Numbered from the stretch's first letter, positions 25,359 to 38,800 are shown. The stretch is DNA of 64,000 bases from Steromphala cineraria (GCA_916613615.1 OU744736.1:930001-994000), one strand, 5' to 3'. Numbers and translations are program-made. Notes: a model not told the origin generated them from the sequence alone.

Positions 25359-27867
25359 TGTTCTGTCGCAGAATGCTGTAGCCTCGCACATATCCACTGG
25401 GGTTGCAGGTAGAGTTTCTCGATCTAATTCGGACGTTTACGTTGTTTCCATAGACTTGCTTATATTAGTGTAGCATAAATGAAATGCAGTTATTTTCCGT
25501 CGGATCCTGATAAATTTTTGCATATTTGTAATGAATAATCCCAGCTACATCCTAATTAGTTCTATTTAATCTTTCATCTTTTATTTTAGAAATGTAATCA
25601 AATTAATTGAAATTATGAGTCTGCATATTTGTAAATAAGTTTATTATGGTGCTTTATGGGTCACGTTTCCACTTTATGTACCGTATATATTTAATTAAAC
25701 AGCAATTATGAACACCACTCATGCTTGATCTCATCGGTTTGAATTATTGGCCTTAATTTTGCCAAAAAAAAGCCTTGAAATTGGCCTTACAATATTTGCT
25801 TTTGGGGAAATTGTGCGAAGCCTGTACCAAGTCATTGAAAATTATTCTTCTGTACGACATAAACGTGATAGAGTACAGAAATTATGTCATTTTTCAGTTA
25901 TGAAATATCTGAGTATTTTTTTAGATAGCTTAATTCGTATGGGTAACAAAGATTTTAATTTCGCTGCGGGATGTTTCCTTTTGAAGAACCGAAGAATTTC
26001 CACGGCGATACATGCATAAAATATCATACTACGATAGGAATTTTATCATAGGAGCACCGGGTGACGGGACAGTGGCGGGGTCACAGCTAATTTGAAATAA
26101 ACAATTTTCTAAACGTTTACAATTCAACGAAGATGTGTAATAAATCCCATGATTTCGATAAAAAAGTTGATATTTAATTTTATGAATTTTAATTAATTTC
26201 AACTGCATTATATTAACAGTAAACTAGCAGGTAAAAATCATTACAATTCTAAGTTTTTCGTTTATTTTACAAAATGGATAAGAAATGTGCTAGAAGAGTG
26301 TGAATATTTGACAATCTCAATGAAATTCTTCTAGAAAGCTGTTTACTGCGTTTGTGCTTCACGGTATTAATCTAATTTATTACTGAATGTTACGGCTTGC
26401 CTTAGGTCACTTGTATGCTTTTCGAAATAACATTTTGTGAGTGGTGTATATAATACTAGTATAAGCTACATAACAAATCAGTAATAATAACAACTCTCTG
26501 CAATTATTAGTAATATTACAGCTATCAATTCCTAACTCATAGCACTGTTATTGTGTAAATCAGTTTGTGACATACCGGGATTAGGAAAGACATCTTTTAT
26601 AACGGGCCATTTTCATGCTTTTCGGTGCTTTTCTTATTTTCTAGTGGGCAATTTCCTTTTCATCATTCAATAGTAAATTTCAAATTTTTAATGGGACATT
26701 TTTTTATCCAATGTGCAACATGGCCCATTGCCCCTGCTTGGCTGCTTTTGTCTTAACAAAAAATCGAGATTGTTAAATTTTGGTTATTTCCATTTTACAG
26801 TTGGCTGACTGACAGATTGTCTGAGAAATGAGAGATCAAGGGACGCCGCATAATAACTGAACAGGGATGGAACAATCGAGGTTTTTATCAGGTAATACCA
26901 TACAAACTTATCATCCAGATATTAATTTTGGAGTGAAAATGGTTCACAGTGATAAATCTACAAAATAATGAGTCAAGGGACTTGTTGTAAAAGTTCTTTA
27001 AAAAATACCACTATCAAAATATTCATTTCGCCAAACACAGCTTAATCTTTATATGCCCTGTCAGAAATTCTCGAATATTTGATGCAGGACTCAGTGGTAA
27101 ACTATAAATGGTTATTGATATTTACTATTAATTAGTTATGCACTAATTCTGAGTATTTGATTTTGATGCAGGACTTGAGTAACTCACGGGTAAAGTGATA
27201 TAAGCAGTGTAACAGTTTTAGATGATTTTACAAATAATAACCTATTATCTACTTTATGAATTTTAAAGCAATTGAAACGAAGACTATCTTAAGTGTTATC
27301 AATTTTATATGCATGAGTGGTATTGTTATGGTAATGATAATTTGTCTTTAATAACTGGCATTTTTAATTTATTTCACAGGAGGAAGCTTTATTACCAAAT
27401 GGCGCCAAAGGTTGGTCTTGATGACATTCATATCGAACGTTTGACAGATGAAGTGTATTGAAGCAATGACACTCAGTCACCTTTTTCTTGTAGTAATGTT
27501 AAATAAACAACATTCAACAAACATCTTATTTGTTATCTATTATCTGTTTATTCTGATTAATTGTTTCAGTTCAATGATCTCCCGTGGACTTGTATTCAAT
27601 ACAATTTATGCCAGGCAGGTTTTAACAAATAATACACCTTTTTGGTATAATTGCCCATATGAATGATTGTATAATTTGTTTGTTTTTGATAATATTGTAA
27701 GAACATTTCAATTAGATTGTTGGTATTTAAATATACATCTTGTTTTTTTCCTTTCACGTCGAACAAAGTGCCTGGTAATATTTCTTTTGAATACTGCTTA
27801 TACGAAACGAATTTGGAAATGTACTTATGTGCCATATTAACGCAGAAAATCAAGTTGCAGCAACGTG
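25359..27867. other. Right interior of the 8.8 kb element; possible isolated exon near 27379-27459
   Basis: Mostly AT-rich with no firm gene. At 27379-27459, after an acceptor-like tttcacag, a frame reads RKLYYQMAPKVGL then DDIHIERLTDEVY to TGA, with an AATAAA-like aataaaca downstream near 27502. This would suit a terminal exon. I cannot connect it in phase to the segments at 21381-22022. The open frame at 25747-26019 has no supporting motif. Confidence 0.2.
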
Positions 27868-28229
27868 TTTGGGTGTCTACAAAATGACATGGTGACAACA
27901 TTTTAAATCTACGTAAGGAAAACGTAAAATATGACGTCTTTGTGACGTCTCCAGAATGTCGCATTTAGGTAGAAAAACCACGTTGTAGCAACCTGTTTGG
28001 GAGTCGACAAAATTACATTGTGGCAACGTCAGAAATCTACGTAATAAAAACGTAAAACATGACGTTGTTTCAACGTCCCCACAACGTCGTATTCAGGTAG
28101 AAAAACCACGTTGTAGCAATCTGTTTGGGAGTCTACACAATTACGTTGTCACAACGTCAGAAAGTACGTAATGACAACGAAAAGTGGACGTTGTGACAAC
28201 GTTATTACAACGTAGATTTGTTAGCTGGG
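27868..28229. repeat. Right subterminal 128-bp tandem repeats, three copies
   Basis: The phrase tttgggagtc(t/g)ac starts at 27868, 27996 and 28124 (period 128). Each copy continues through 'ctacgtaa' and 'aaaaccacgttgtagcaa'. The last copy runs into the terminal ttgttagctggg. The minus-strand open frame over 27596-27964 crosses these repeats and is not a gene. Confidence 0.8.
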
Positions 28230-31200
28230 ACGACTCCAAAGTTTTGAAATTTTTAAAAATCTATAAAATACGATGATTTTAAAAATTAGACACATTTTAA
28301 ATGATCTTTGGCGGGATCGAACTGACGTTCTTTAATCCGACGTCATCGAGAGGACGAGTCAATCTCACCAAGGGGCAAGAGTTGCTTCCCTTCGCCTACG
28401 TGACAATGGCAGCTTGCGTTGAGACAGCGATTGAACGAACGTTGATGGCCGGAGAGCTAAACTAGATGATAGTCTCTGGATTTCCGAATCCAAACTAAAC
28501 AATATTAAAGTAAAGAACACCGAAGATTGGTAAATGACGAGTTTGAACATGAGACTTGAACTGCCTTTGGTACCTGTGAGTAAAATTGTTCGGTCGGTTT
28601 CATTCAAATCGTGATGACAGTGTTTTAGCACTGCTAAGACATACATATGGATAAAGACCCATACCGTTTTGTTGTTATTTCTTAGATTAATGTTTATGCA
28701 ATGTATCATTCATATTGTAATGCCTCTCTCCGTTACTAAAAGCGTTCAAAATGTTAACGCTTGTGACGTCATCGGAATTTTCGAAAGAAGTTCCGACCTT
28801 GTCCTTTGAAATTTGCATCTGTATCCGTATATGACCCTTAGCCACGCCCAACGGATATCGAAAATATCCGTTGGCTTTAATATGCCGAGAATACTATCCA
28901 TTGTATGATAAAGCTGGATACCATAAGCTTGTTCACGTGATTGTGATCTTAGTACAAATATATCATGTAATTTGGGTTTCGTTTTGACGTTCATAAAATA
29001 ACTCCAGGACCACTTACAGAAGATCATCAATTGTCCATATGTAAAATAACTATTTCCAAACCATATTTCGGGATCGTCTTGTCTCTGGTGCTGAATGTCG
29101 ATATTTGGCATTGTTAAATAGGCAGATGGGGTTATTTTTGTGAAATTGGGATTTTCTTTAATTTCGATTAAAATTATCCATGTAAATTTTGTAGGAAAAA
29201 AATCAGCACAGTTACGTTGCATAAGCGCAAAGAAACACATATGAATAAGATCTAAGGCTGTTGATCACTTATTAAGGATTTTGTAGAGCCAAATAGAAAT
29301 CGGTGTTTTCGAAATTTTGACCCCTAGTTACTTCAAAGACCTGCCAAATTTGTTACAGCTATCTGCTAGGTATGACATACGAATATGTTAACGCAAACTG
29401 TATCTTAACATATGCAGTGAAATTTCATCATTATCGGTTTCGTTTTTACAATGATATTATGTCTCAAAGACGTTACAAATTACATGATATTTGCACTAGA
29501 ATACGAAGGTAAGTGAACAAACTTAAGATACGCAGCTGTATATATATTATACTTTTATTTTTATCATGCAACAATCCTATTGGTAACAATATGACCTATT
29601 AAACTTGTAAATACATATTAATCGAGAGGGGCTTCGGGGAATTTCCTTGCAGTTACCCATGTAGGTTTGCAGGAAATGACACTTATATCCACAACAGATG
29701 GTGAGAATTTTTCTATAATCAGGATAGAGTGTGAGTCGTGTACAGTCATATCACGGATACAACATATGTATATATGTATATATACATATAGGCCCACGCA
29801 ACGTCTCTCACACTGCATTAAAAGTTAACATTAACTCATTGGTCAAGTCAAGTGTATTTATTTATCTTTGCAGGTCGTAAGCCCATATACATGCCAATTT
29901 CAAAACATATTTCATATACAGTGTTTACATTGATTATGATTCGAGTAACGTTTGCCTTCTGTTAAAGCTTTGAATTACATATTTACATAAAAAAAGTAGC
30001 ATTGTTTCATTTTCTGTCTTCATAAGACATTTTAAATTCAACATAATTATTCAACAATAGAAGTTTGGAAATTAGCATATTCTCAAGTCATTATAGTGTT
30101 CACAATGGTTGAATATCATCGCTGTCTAGAATAAACAGCGATGTTGCAATTATAAGTTCTTAGTTGATTGAATTCTGCCATCCAATATATCATTGCCAAT
30201 TGATTTGGTCCAGATCTTGCTGTAAGGTTTGGTGGGGAACTGCCCTGGGGTTAGCCTTTTTCAAAATACCACCTTGACCACTGTCAAATCTGAGGTTCTA
30301 ATTATCTTTATTTAAATTTTCACCATGACTTATGTTAGTATTTGAAATGATACCCTTCCTCAATATTGTTGGCTTTGTAAAAAATTATAGCTTAACACCA
30401 TTCTTTATATTTGGGTCCAATTATTATTTTTTTTAAATACGTAATTATGAAGAATACCCGATTCGCGATAAACAAAGGCAATTTACAAATCATGTTTAGT
30501 TTTTAGTCACATTTTTCTGGTTATCATCTGAAATATATCAATGATTTTCTAAGGAATTATCCAAACGTTTAACTTGACATTTCTATGGTTTTCAAATCAT
30601 ATTAAAAAAAAATCCTTTCATCTTTTCTAACTGATGACTTCTAATCAAGTAATGTCATATAGGTGGGAAACGTAAAGCTAAAGCTGGTGCTATCAGGCTT
30701 ACAACCATCGCTGTTGCTCGGGTAGTATAATGAATAACACTCGTTTAATGAGGCCCGCCTTCTGATATAGCTATTATCTATTGATGAGTGACTGCCTACC
30801 TTACAGCGCTAGGTGTTCGTACTGTTACTATATCATGCCTTTTCGTGCTTACCGTCCATTATTCATATTGTTTATGTCAGTATCCGTATTATCTCATGAA
30901 TAGTACATGTACCATAAACCAACGGAAATTGCCTAGAAACGATGTTGACGATACAGATATAGAACATCAAATTTAAAGAAGAGTAATATTGAGTATGTTG
31001 AATAATACAAATATCAATGAGAAACGAGCTTTTTACGAATTTCATAAATGGAAGACTTTATTGTTTCCATTCAGATCCTTACAATGTTTTCTGTTATACA
31101 AAACATAAACAATAGAACCAGTCTTCACTATTTAGACAATGTTTTATGTTATTCTACATGTAAATGTTCTACACGTGTTTCACGCAATCGAGGCAACGCA

Positions 31201-34200
31201 GTCTATTCCTAATTAAAGCAATTACAAGATAATTTCTAGACGAATGTTGTACTTTGCACTTTTACGATTACGCTCTTCTATTGCTCTATCCAATACCTAG
31301 ACGCATCTTAAGAAGATAGAATGTGCATAGAAAGTCTTTGTGTGATTTTAACTCTGCTGTTGAGTGAGTCAGTTTTACGCCGCTTGGGCAATAGTTCAGC
31401 CATTAGCGGCGTCACTCTGCTATTGAACCATGTAAACGAGGATAAGTTACGTTCACAACGAGAGGTCCCAACATCACCATCACGTCTCTTCGTATAAAAA
31501 AGGCCAACTATGAAAGTAATGCGCAAAATGAAACAATGAAACGTCATCGTATACTAGCCTATATGAATAACATTCGTAATATTTGTATTATTCATTACTT
31601 TAACATTGACACAAGAAATATTGATCATGCGTGAAATTGGAAATACTTAAACATGAATGAAATTAGGGAACAAGTTGAATATAAACTTTTTTTAACCGTT
31701 TGATCACTTACTATATGTACTGAACAAAATATGGTAATCAAGGTTTTTCTAATCTGCATGGTTGATATACACAGTTATCAGGATGTCACTGAATAAAAAT
31801 ATCATTTAATAAATTGATCATAACTATTTTCAGATTGCATACGTTCCTTAGTATTTGATCCAGTATATTATTACAATGCACAAGCAGAGACCACGTGGTC
31901 CAATGGAGACGTATTTATCACCGCGCAGTATTGCATACAAGTGACAGCTGTATGATCTGTACACCCATTGCATCCATTGTGACATTTTGTAATTAGAAAT
32001 AGGTACAAATTGCATGTTTGTTCCTTGTTTGCACTCGTGTCAAACGGGCGACAATGCCTAATATCCGAGAGTGGCAGTAGAGTTACCGCCCCTGCAGTTT
32101 TCGCGGAAACATCCTCTTTGAACACGGCATAGCTTTAACCAAAATAGTCACAGCGATGTCCGTATTTGGTATGAGTGATTGTCAAGCGTTGTAGGAAAAG
32201 AGGTGGTTTCAGCTAATAATGCGATGTGTAATACAAGTTGGCTATTTATCTCAAGTTGCATATCTAGTGTTGCGTATTGCCAACAGGCTCGTATATCATT
32301 CAACATTGGATTGTTTAAGAGGCCTATGCACTTATGAAACATGATCTTTCGCGTTAACTGGATATCAAATATATAGTATGCAGTTTGAATGACATACGAT
32401 TGTCCTGAAATTTTGGCTTTTATTGAAAATGATTTCAGAAATAGCAACTTTAATATAATATTTTGTTCGATATACCCTCTCCATCTGCTTTCAATTGTCT
32501 GTGTGTATATTTATCCTAAAGTATGTTTAACATTTGAACACAATGTGTGCTAGAAGTATATCCGCAAATATTAAGTCGTGTATTAAGAAACTCAATGGGT
32601 ACCATGTCATATAAGATTTAACGTGTAGTAGACATAAGTATAAGCGAATAAGTTTAATAGTTACAAATTTATTCGTATTTCTAAAGTGTTTCAAATGCCT
32701 TCTCATTTTTATAATGGATTTCTCCATGAACTGTAAGAACAATAGCTTTACGAGTACAGTGGCCAATATCTGAAGTTTACCGTCACTAAGATTGTGTCGG
32801 TCTTCTAGTGCATGGGCACAACATTCGATTATACTTTGGCATCACGCCATAAGGAATTTTGATTCAGTTTCATTGTGTAGATATAATCATTCGTGTGTAC
32901 CATTGACATATGAGAGGCTTTATGGAGATAAATTAGCAATGGAATTGCTTTATCCGTATATATATATAAATAAATTTTAAATAAGGAGAGTTGGTTTCTC
33001 ACATGAAAGGTTGTATATGATATTGTTCCTGTATAAATATATGCAACCTTCAATTTGTAATCATACTTGACAAGACCCACATAATGGTCGAAATAAATTC
33101 ATCGTATTAAAGAAGATTGATCCAATCTGAACCATCTGATGTTTACTCTTTCCCATATATATATAAATATGCATAATAATTGCACACTTAAATGAACATG
33201 AGTATAGTAAATGTTACTATACTTACTGGCAGGTTGCAAGGCCTTTGAAAACGGCACTAGTATCGTCGAATGTGATAATCGCCAACTGTTCAAAACGAAT
33301 AAATCCACATATCTTTATTGACAACATTTTTATATATAAGTAAGCGTACATTTTTTTCTAGCAGCAATCATTGACTTGCTTTTTCATATTTTCCAAATTA
33401 TTGTAAAGCGTAACGTAAAATAACTATATGACTAGACGTACTATGACAGATTACTATAGATTACCAACTGACGTTATCTTAGTTTCATAAATGAAAATAA
33501 ACGTCGAATAGCGCTGTAACTAAAGCACGTAGTCAATATATCATGTCCTGATATTTCCCTTGTGTGTTTCAAGGCTGTAAAGATAAAAACTATCGATTGT
33601 TACTAAGCAGTATGAACCATTTGTTACTTCTTGTGCTTTTGCGTATTAAAAGCAACATTTTGTCATTCGTATTGATATCATAATTCAAGGAATAAATAAT
33701 TCTCCTACTACAAATTAAAACAAATACGTCTTCAGTCCACAATTAGCCCGAAATTTGATGCTTACACATATCCGCATATGCTCACACATCGAGCCGTTGA
33801 TTTGTTTACACTTATAAAAGTAAGTATATATATAAAGATATATATGCATATACTATGTACAACATCCTCCTTCACAGCATAGCCAACGCAGTAAGCATAC
33901 ATCCTGGTTGCAGAAAAAATGGGAGTATTACGAAATCATGGACAAAGGCAATAAAAATAAGAATATATGTGATAATTTCCAATTGCATAATATTTTATAG
34001 CTAAACTCCTCAGCTTTTAAGTCCGGTTAATGTCACATAGTGAGAAATGTGAGACTAACTTTAACCGTAAGAAAATATACCATGTGCGGTTTACGTTGTT
34101 TGCAGATGTAATGATAAAATGATATTTCCATTTAAAAACATGTTTACCTAATCGAGATGAGTTTAGCAGTCTATTAATCACAAGTCACAGGTCACAAAGT

Positions 34201-35125
34201 GACGAATCTATATCTTGTCAATCCCACAAGACTATTGCTATTTATCATATGATTGTGGTTTTATCTTTCGCCTTCCCGAAGCCCGTCGCCTGAGTGACAA
34301 TATGACGTCATAAGCTTGTCGTGACGTCGGAGCACTGTTCACAAAGATATTATATTCCACTATCATATTTACTAGTAACAGGCCAAAAGAACTATTTTCA
34401 TTAAAGAAAGGGCATGTTTGACTTGTCTCGTCAAATAGCATGAATCAAATCGAGTTGAGTGAAAATCGATATTTTCACGAGCAATGCGACCACATATATT
34501 TCATTTCCTGTTTTATTGTTGGGATCTTTATAGTTCTCGGGGAGAAAAACAAAATTCTAAAAATAAAGCCAAAGTTCGTTGGTGCCGTACATGTATATCT
34601 TACGTATCCAGATCAATAAGCTATAGAAGGTTATCTTGTGACGTCATTCAACTTGATCTTGACGTCAACGGTGACGTTACATGATTAAAAGTGTAATTGT
34701 AATGCCAAAGCGCTTGTTGTTTCACTTACTGAAAAAAATGGAGTTTATTCTGAAAGGATAATGAATATTTATCTGTTTAGTTCGAATTCAGAACTGATTC
34801 CTGTTTTTCACTGACAATCAGACATTACACATTTCTAACATATTGATATCTTGTAATTTACTAAAACTCTAACTTTTTCAATGTAGTTGGAATATTGTGT
34901 AAATTTGTGAATAAAATTATGTGATAAAAAAATATTTGTGATATTTTAAACATTTAAAACTATGTTAAATGAGACAATATATGAGACAATGTGTATACAC
35001 CGGTGTGCCTGCACTGCTGCTCGACCACAATAATTAATTTGTTATGGATGTCAACGAAATACAGAGTATTCTCAAATGAAGAGCACCAAACATACAGATT
35101 TAGGCTGTGATAATAAATGGACCAT
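28230..35125. other. Long non-coding stretch with scattered CRE-like sites
   Basis: I find no gene I can support in these 6.9 kb. The longest open frame (28746-29240, minus, 164 codons) has no recognisable motif, no splice context and unremarkable composition. A short TA-rich tract lies at 29765-29790. CRE-like palindromes (tgacgtca or one-off) occur at about 28339, 28763, 34302, 34321, 34640 and 34662. An acceptor-like 'ag' at about 30662 precedes a 22-codon frame, GGKRKAKAGAIRLTTIA, to a stop near 30730, too short to call. Confidence 0.4.
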
Positions 35126-35509
35126 ATATAGAGATTATTACCCGAGGAAGTGTGTCATATGACTTTTACGAAACGAGTGTGAATTTTGTATTACCCGAGC
35201 GAGAGCGAGGGTTATACACAAATTTGCACGAGTTTCGTAAAAGTCATATGACACACTTCCGAGAGTAATAATTTCTTTATTACCGCATCTATTCCATTTT
35301 ACCATCTTAGAAATATCAAAGAAACTTGCCGTTTCCCTTGCGACGGCCGGCTACAGTGACGTCACGAGCAATGATGTTATGACGTCACAGGCGAAAATAT
35401 AGGGGAACTCGCGCTACAACAATCGTTGCTAGGCAAAAGTGATATGTGCACTAGTGCTCATATTGAAAATATGTCACCCCTTATTTTCAACCATATGGGT
35501 AATAAACAT
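35126..35509. repeat. Left inverted arm with palindromic tip
   Basis: The tip at 35145-35262 is itself a palindrome: ggaagtgtgtcatatgac...gtcatatgacacacttcc, with cgaaac/gtttcg further in and a centre gagcgagagcgagg. The inner part carries two CRE-like tgacgtca sites and gtgcactagtgctcatattg. It pairs with 42979-43320. Confidence 0.9.
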
Positions 35510-35675
35510 GTATACGTTATTAAATCCGTCTTGTCATGAATGCCTTGCTATGCAGACAGATGACAGATGAAATTTCTATCGGTTAAGCTTGGTGAATAAG
35601 ATGGAAATTGATTTCTCTGTAGGGACAAACCAGATAAAAGGAGAGATAATTGACTAGGGGGCGCTATTGGACAGG

Positions 35676-35712
35676 TATATAAGGTGACGTCATAGCGCGG
35701 TAAGTTCATTCT
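35676..35712 (+). promoter_or_regulatory. TATA box plus CRE upstream of the satellite
   Basis: TATATAAGG (35676-35684) is followed immediately by a perfect CRE, TGACGTCA (35685-35692). An initiator-like ttcattct lies at about 35705-35712, roughly 30 bp from the TATA box, the usual spacing for a metazoan polymerase II start. Transcription rightwards would enter the 25-bp satellite about 160 bp later. An acceptor-like atcgttgcag (ending 35834) lies between. The spacing is seen directly; promoter activity is inferred. Confidence 0.5.
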
Positions 35713-35867
35713 CGGCTGCGACCACCAGTAGACAACATATTCATTTGTTGTATTTTAAGGTTAAATTATTGTGAACAGAACAGCGTATTTTATGATAAAT
35801 GATATGTTTGTTTCATACTTTTATATCGTTGCAGTGTATCATGGGAATAACGTTTCTTTTGCTGTAT

Positions 35868-38800
35868 ACCTACCTTGTAGGTCTTGGAAGATGCCTACCT
35901 TGTAGGTACAGAAGGATACCTACCTTGTAGGTGCGGGAAGATACCTACCTTGTAGGTACAGAAGGATACCTACCTTGTAGGTCTTGGAAGATGCCTACCT
36001 TGTAGGTACAGAAGGATACCTACCTTGTAGGTGCGGGAAGATACCTACCTTGTAGGTGCGGGAATATACCTACCTTGTAGGTACAGAAGGATACCTACCT
36101 TGTAGGTGCGGGAAGATACCTACCTTGTAGGTGCGGGAAGATACCTACCTTGTAGGTACAGAAGGATACCTACCTTGTAGGTGCGGGAAGATGCCTACCT
36201 TGTAGGTACAGAAGGATACCTACCTTGTAGGTCTTGGAAGATACCTACCTTGTAGGTACAGAAGGATACCTACCTTGTAGGTGCGGGAAGATACCTACCT
36301 TGTAGGTACAGAAGGATACCTACCTTGTAGGTGCGGGAAGATACCTACCTTGTAGGTACAGAAGGATACCTACCTTGTAGGTGCGGGAAGATACCTACCT
36401 TGTAGGTACAGAAGGATACCTACCTTGTAGGTGCGGGAAGATACCTACCTTGTAGGTACAGAAGGATACCTACCTTGTAGGTGCGGGAAGATGCCTACCT
36501 TGTAGGTACAGAAGGATACCTACCTTGTAGGTGCGGGAAGATGCCTACCTTGTAGGTACAGAAGGATACCTACCTTGTAGGTGCGGGAAGATACCTACCT
36601 TGTAGGTACAGAAGGATACCTACCTTGTAGGTGCGGGAAGATACCTACCTTGTAGGTACAGAAGGATACCTACCTTGTAGGTGCGGGAAGATACCTACCT
36701 TGTAGGTACAGAAGGATACCTACCTTGTAGGTGCGGGAAGATACCTACCTTGTAGGTACAGAAGGATACCTACCTTGTAGGTGCGGGAAGATACCTACCT
36801 TGTAGGTACAGAAGGATACCTACCTTGTAGGTCTTGGAAGATGCCTACCTTGTAGGTACAGAAGGATACCTACCTTGTAGGTGCGGGAAGATACCTACCT
36901 TGTAGGTACAGAAGGATACCTACCTTGTAGGTGCGGGAAGATGCCTACCTTGTAGGTACAGAAGGATACCTACCTTGTAGGTGCGGGAAGATACCTACCT
37001 TGTAGGTACAGAAGGATACCTACCTTGTAGGTGCGGGAAGATACCTACCTTGTAGGTACAGAAGGATACCTACCTTGTAGGTGCGGGAAGATACCTACCT
37101 TGTAGGTACAGAAGGATACCTGCCTTGTAGGTGCGGGAAGATACCTACCTTGTAGGTACAGAAGGATACCTACCTTGTAGGTGCGGGAAGATACCTACCT
37201 TGTAGGTCTTGGAAGATGCCTACCTTGTAGGTACAGAAGGATACCTACCTTGTAGGTGCGGGAAGATACCTACCTTGTAGGTACAGAAGGATACCTGCCT
37301 TGTAGGTCTTGGAAGATGCCTACCTTGTAGGTACAGAAGGATACCTACCTTGTAGGTGCGGGAAGATACCTACCTTGTAGGTACAGAAGGATACCTACCT
37401 TGTAGGTGCGGGAAGATACCTACCTTGTAGGTACAGAAGGATACCTACCTTGTAGGTGCGGGAAGATACCTACCTTGTAGGTACAGAAGGATACCTACCT
37501 TGTAGGTCTTGGAAGATGCCTACCTTGTAGGTACAGAAGGATACCTACCTTGTAGGTGCGGGAAGATACCTACCTTGTAGGTACAGAAGGATACCTACCT
37601 TGTAGGTGCGGGAAGATGCCTACCTTGTAGGTACAGAAGGATACCTACCTTGTAGGTGCGGGAAGATACCTACCTTGTAGGTACAGAAGGATACCTACCT
37701 TGTAGGTCTTGGAAGATGCCTACCTTGTAGGTACAGAAGGATACCTACCTTGTAGGTGCGGGAAGATACCTACCTTGTAGGTACAGAAGGATACCTGCCT
37801 TGTAGGTCTTGGAAGATGCCTACCTTGTAGGTACAGAAGGATACCTACCTTGTAGGTGCGGGAAGATACCTACCTTGTAGGTACAGAAGGATACCTACCT
37901 TGTAGGTGCGGGAAGATGCCTACCTTGTAGGTACAGAAGGATACCTACCTTGTAGGTGCGGGAAGATACCTACCTTGTAGGTACAGAAGGATACCTACCT
38001 TGTAGGTCTTGGAAGATGCCTACCTTGTAGGTACAGAAGGATACCTACCTTGTAGGTGCGGGAAGATACCTACCTTGTAGGTACAGAAGGATACCTACCT
38101 TGTAGGTCTTGGAAGATGCCTACCTTGTAGGTACAGAAGGATACCTACCTTGTAGGTGCGGGAAGATACCTACCTTGTAGGTGCGGGAAGATACCTACCT
38201 TGTAGGTCTTGGAAGATGCCTACCTTGTAGGTACAGAAGGATACCTACCTTGTAGGTGCGGGAAGATACCTACCTTGTAGGTACAGAAGGATACCTACCT
38301 TGTAGGTCTTGGAAGATGCCTACCTTGTAGGTACAGAAGGATACCTACCTTGTAGGTGCGGGAAGATACCTACCTTGTAGGTACAGAAGGATACCTACCT
38401 TGTAGGTGCGGGAAGATGCCTACCTTGTAGGTACAGAAGGATACCTACCTTGTAGGTGCGGGAAGATACCTACCTTGTAGGTACAGAAGGATACCTACCT
38501 TGTAGGTGCGGGAAGATACCTACCTTGTAGGTACAGAAGGATACCTACCTTGTAGGTGCGGGAAGATACCTGCCTTGTGGGTCTTGGAAGATACCTAACT
38601 TGTAGGTCTTGGAAGATGCCTACCTTGTAGGTACAGAAGGATACCTACCTTGTAGGTGCGGGAAGATGCCTACCTTGTAGGTACAGAAGGATACCTACCT
38701 TGTAGGTGCGGGAAGATGCCTACCTTGTAGGTACAGAAGGATACCTACCTTGTAGGTGCGGGAAGATACCTACCTTGTAGGTACAGAAGGATACCTACCT

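Larger units (their letters stand above)
19421..28229. mobile_element. Putative 8.8 kb DNA transposon with CCCAGCTAACA termini
   Basis: The left end CCCAGCTAACAC (19421) and the right end GTTAGCTGGG (ending 28229) are inverted. Both subterminal zones are packed with acgt-rich motifs (acgttgt, acaacgtcc, tacgtaa). On the left, two diverged direct repeats of about 190 bp lie at about 19440-19640 and 19735-19930, with a third fragment at 20870-20945. On the right, three tandem repeats of 128 bp lie at about 27868-28229. Such subterminal arrays usually serve as transposase-binding zones. No transposase frame was found, so this is a non-autonomous or gutted element, or two oppositely oriented solo copies. 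No clear target duplication is seen and the superfamily is undetermined. Confidence 0.55.

Noticed and set aside
27596..27964. 122-codon minus-strand ORF
   Set aside because: It runs across the subterminal 128-bp repeats of the transposon; composition follows the repeats.
28290..28360. tRNA-like B box on the minus strand (agttcgatcccgcc)
   Set aside because: The flanking bases do not form a T-stem, and no acceptor stem, D-arm or A box could be placed.
28746..29240. 164-codon minus-strand ORF
   Set aside because: No motif, no splice context and no homology I recognise. The length is possible by chance in 64 kb.
30995..31600. Possible MITE with ends gaataatacaaatat/atatttgtattattc
   Set aside because: Only about 15 bp match, the surrounding sequence does not pair, and AT-rich DNA can give this by chance.
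35699..35706. Splice donor ggtaagtt beside the TATA box
   Set aside because: It lies upstream of the expected transcription start, so it would not be in the transcript.
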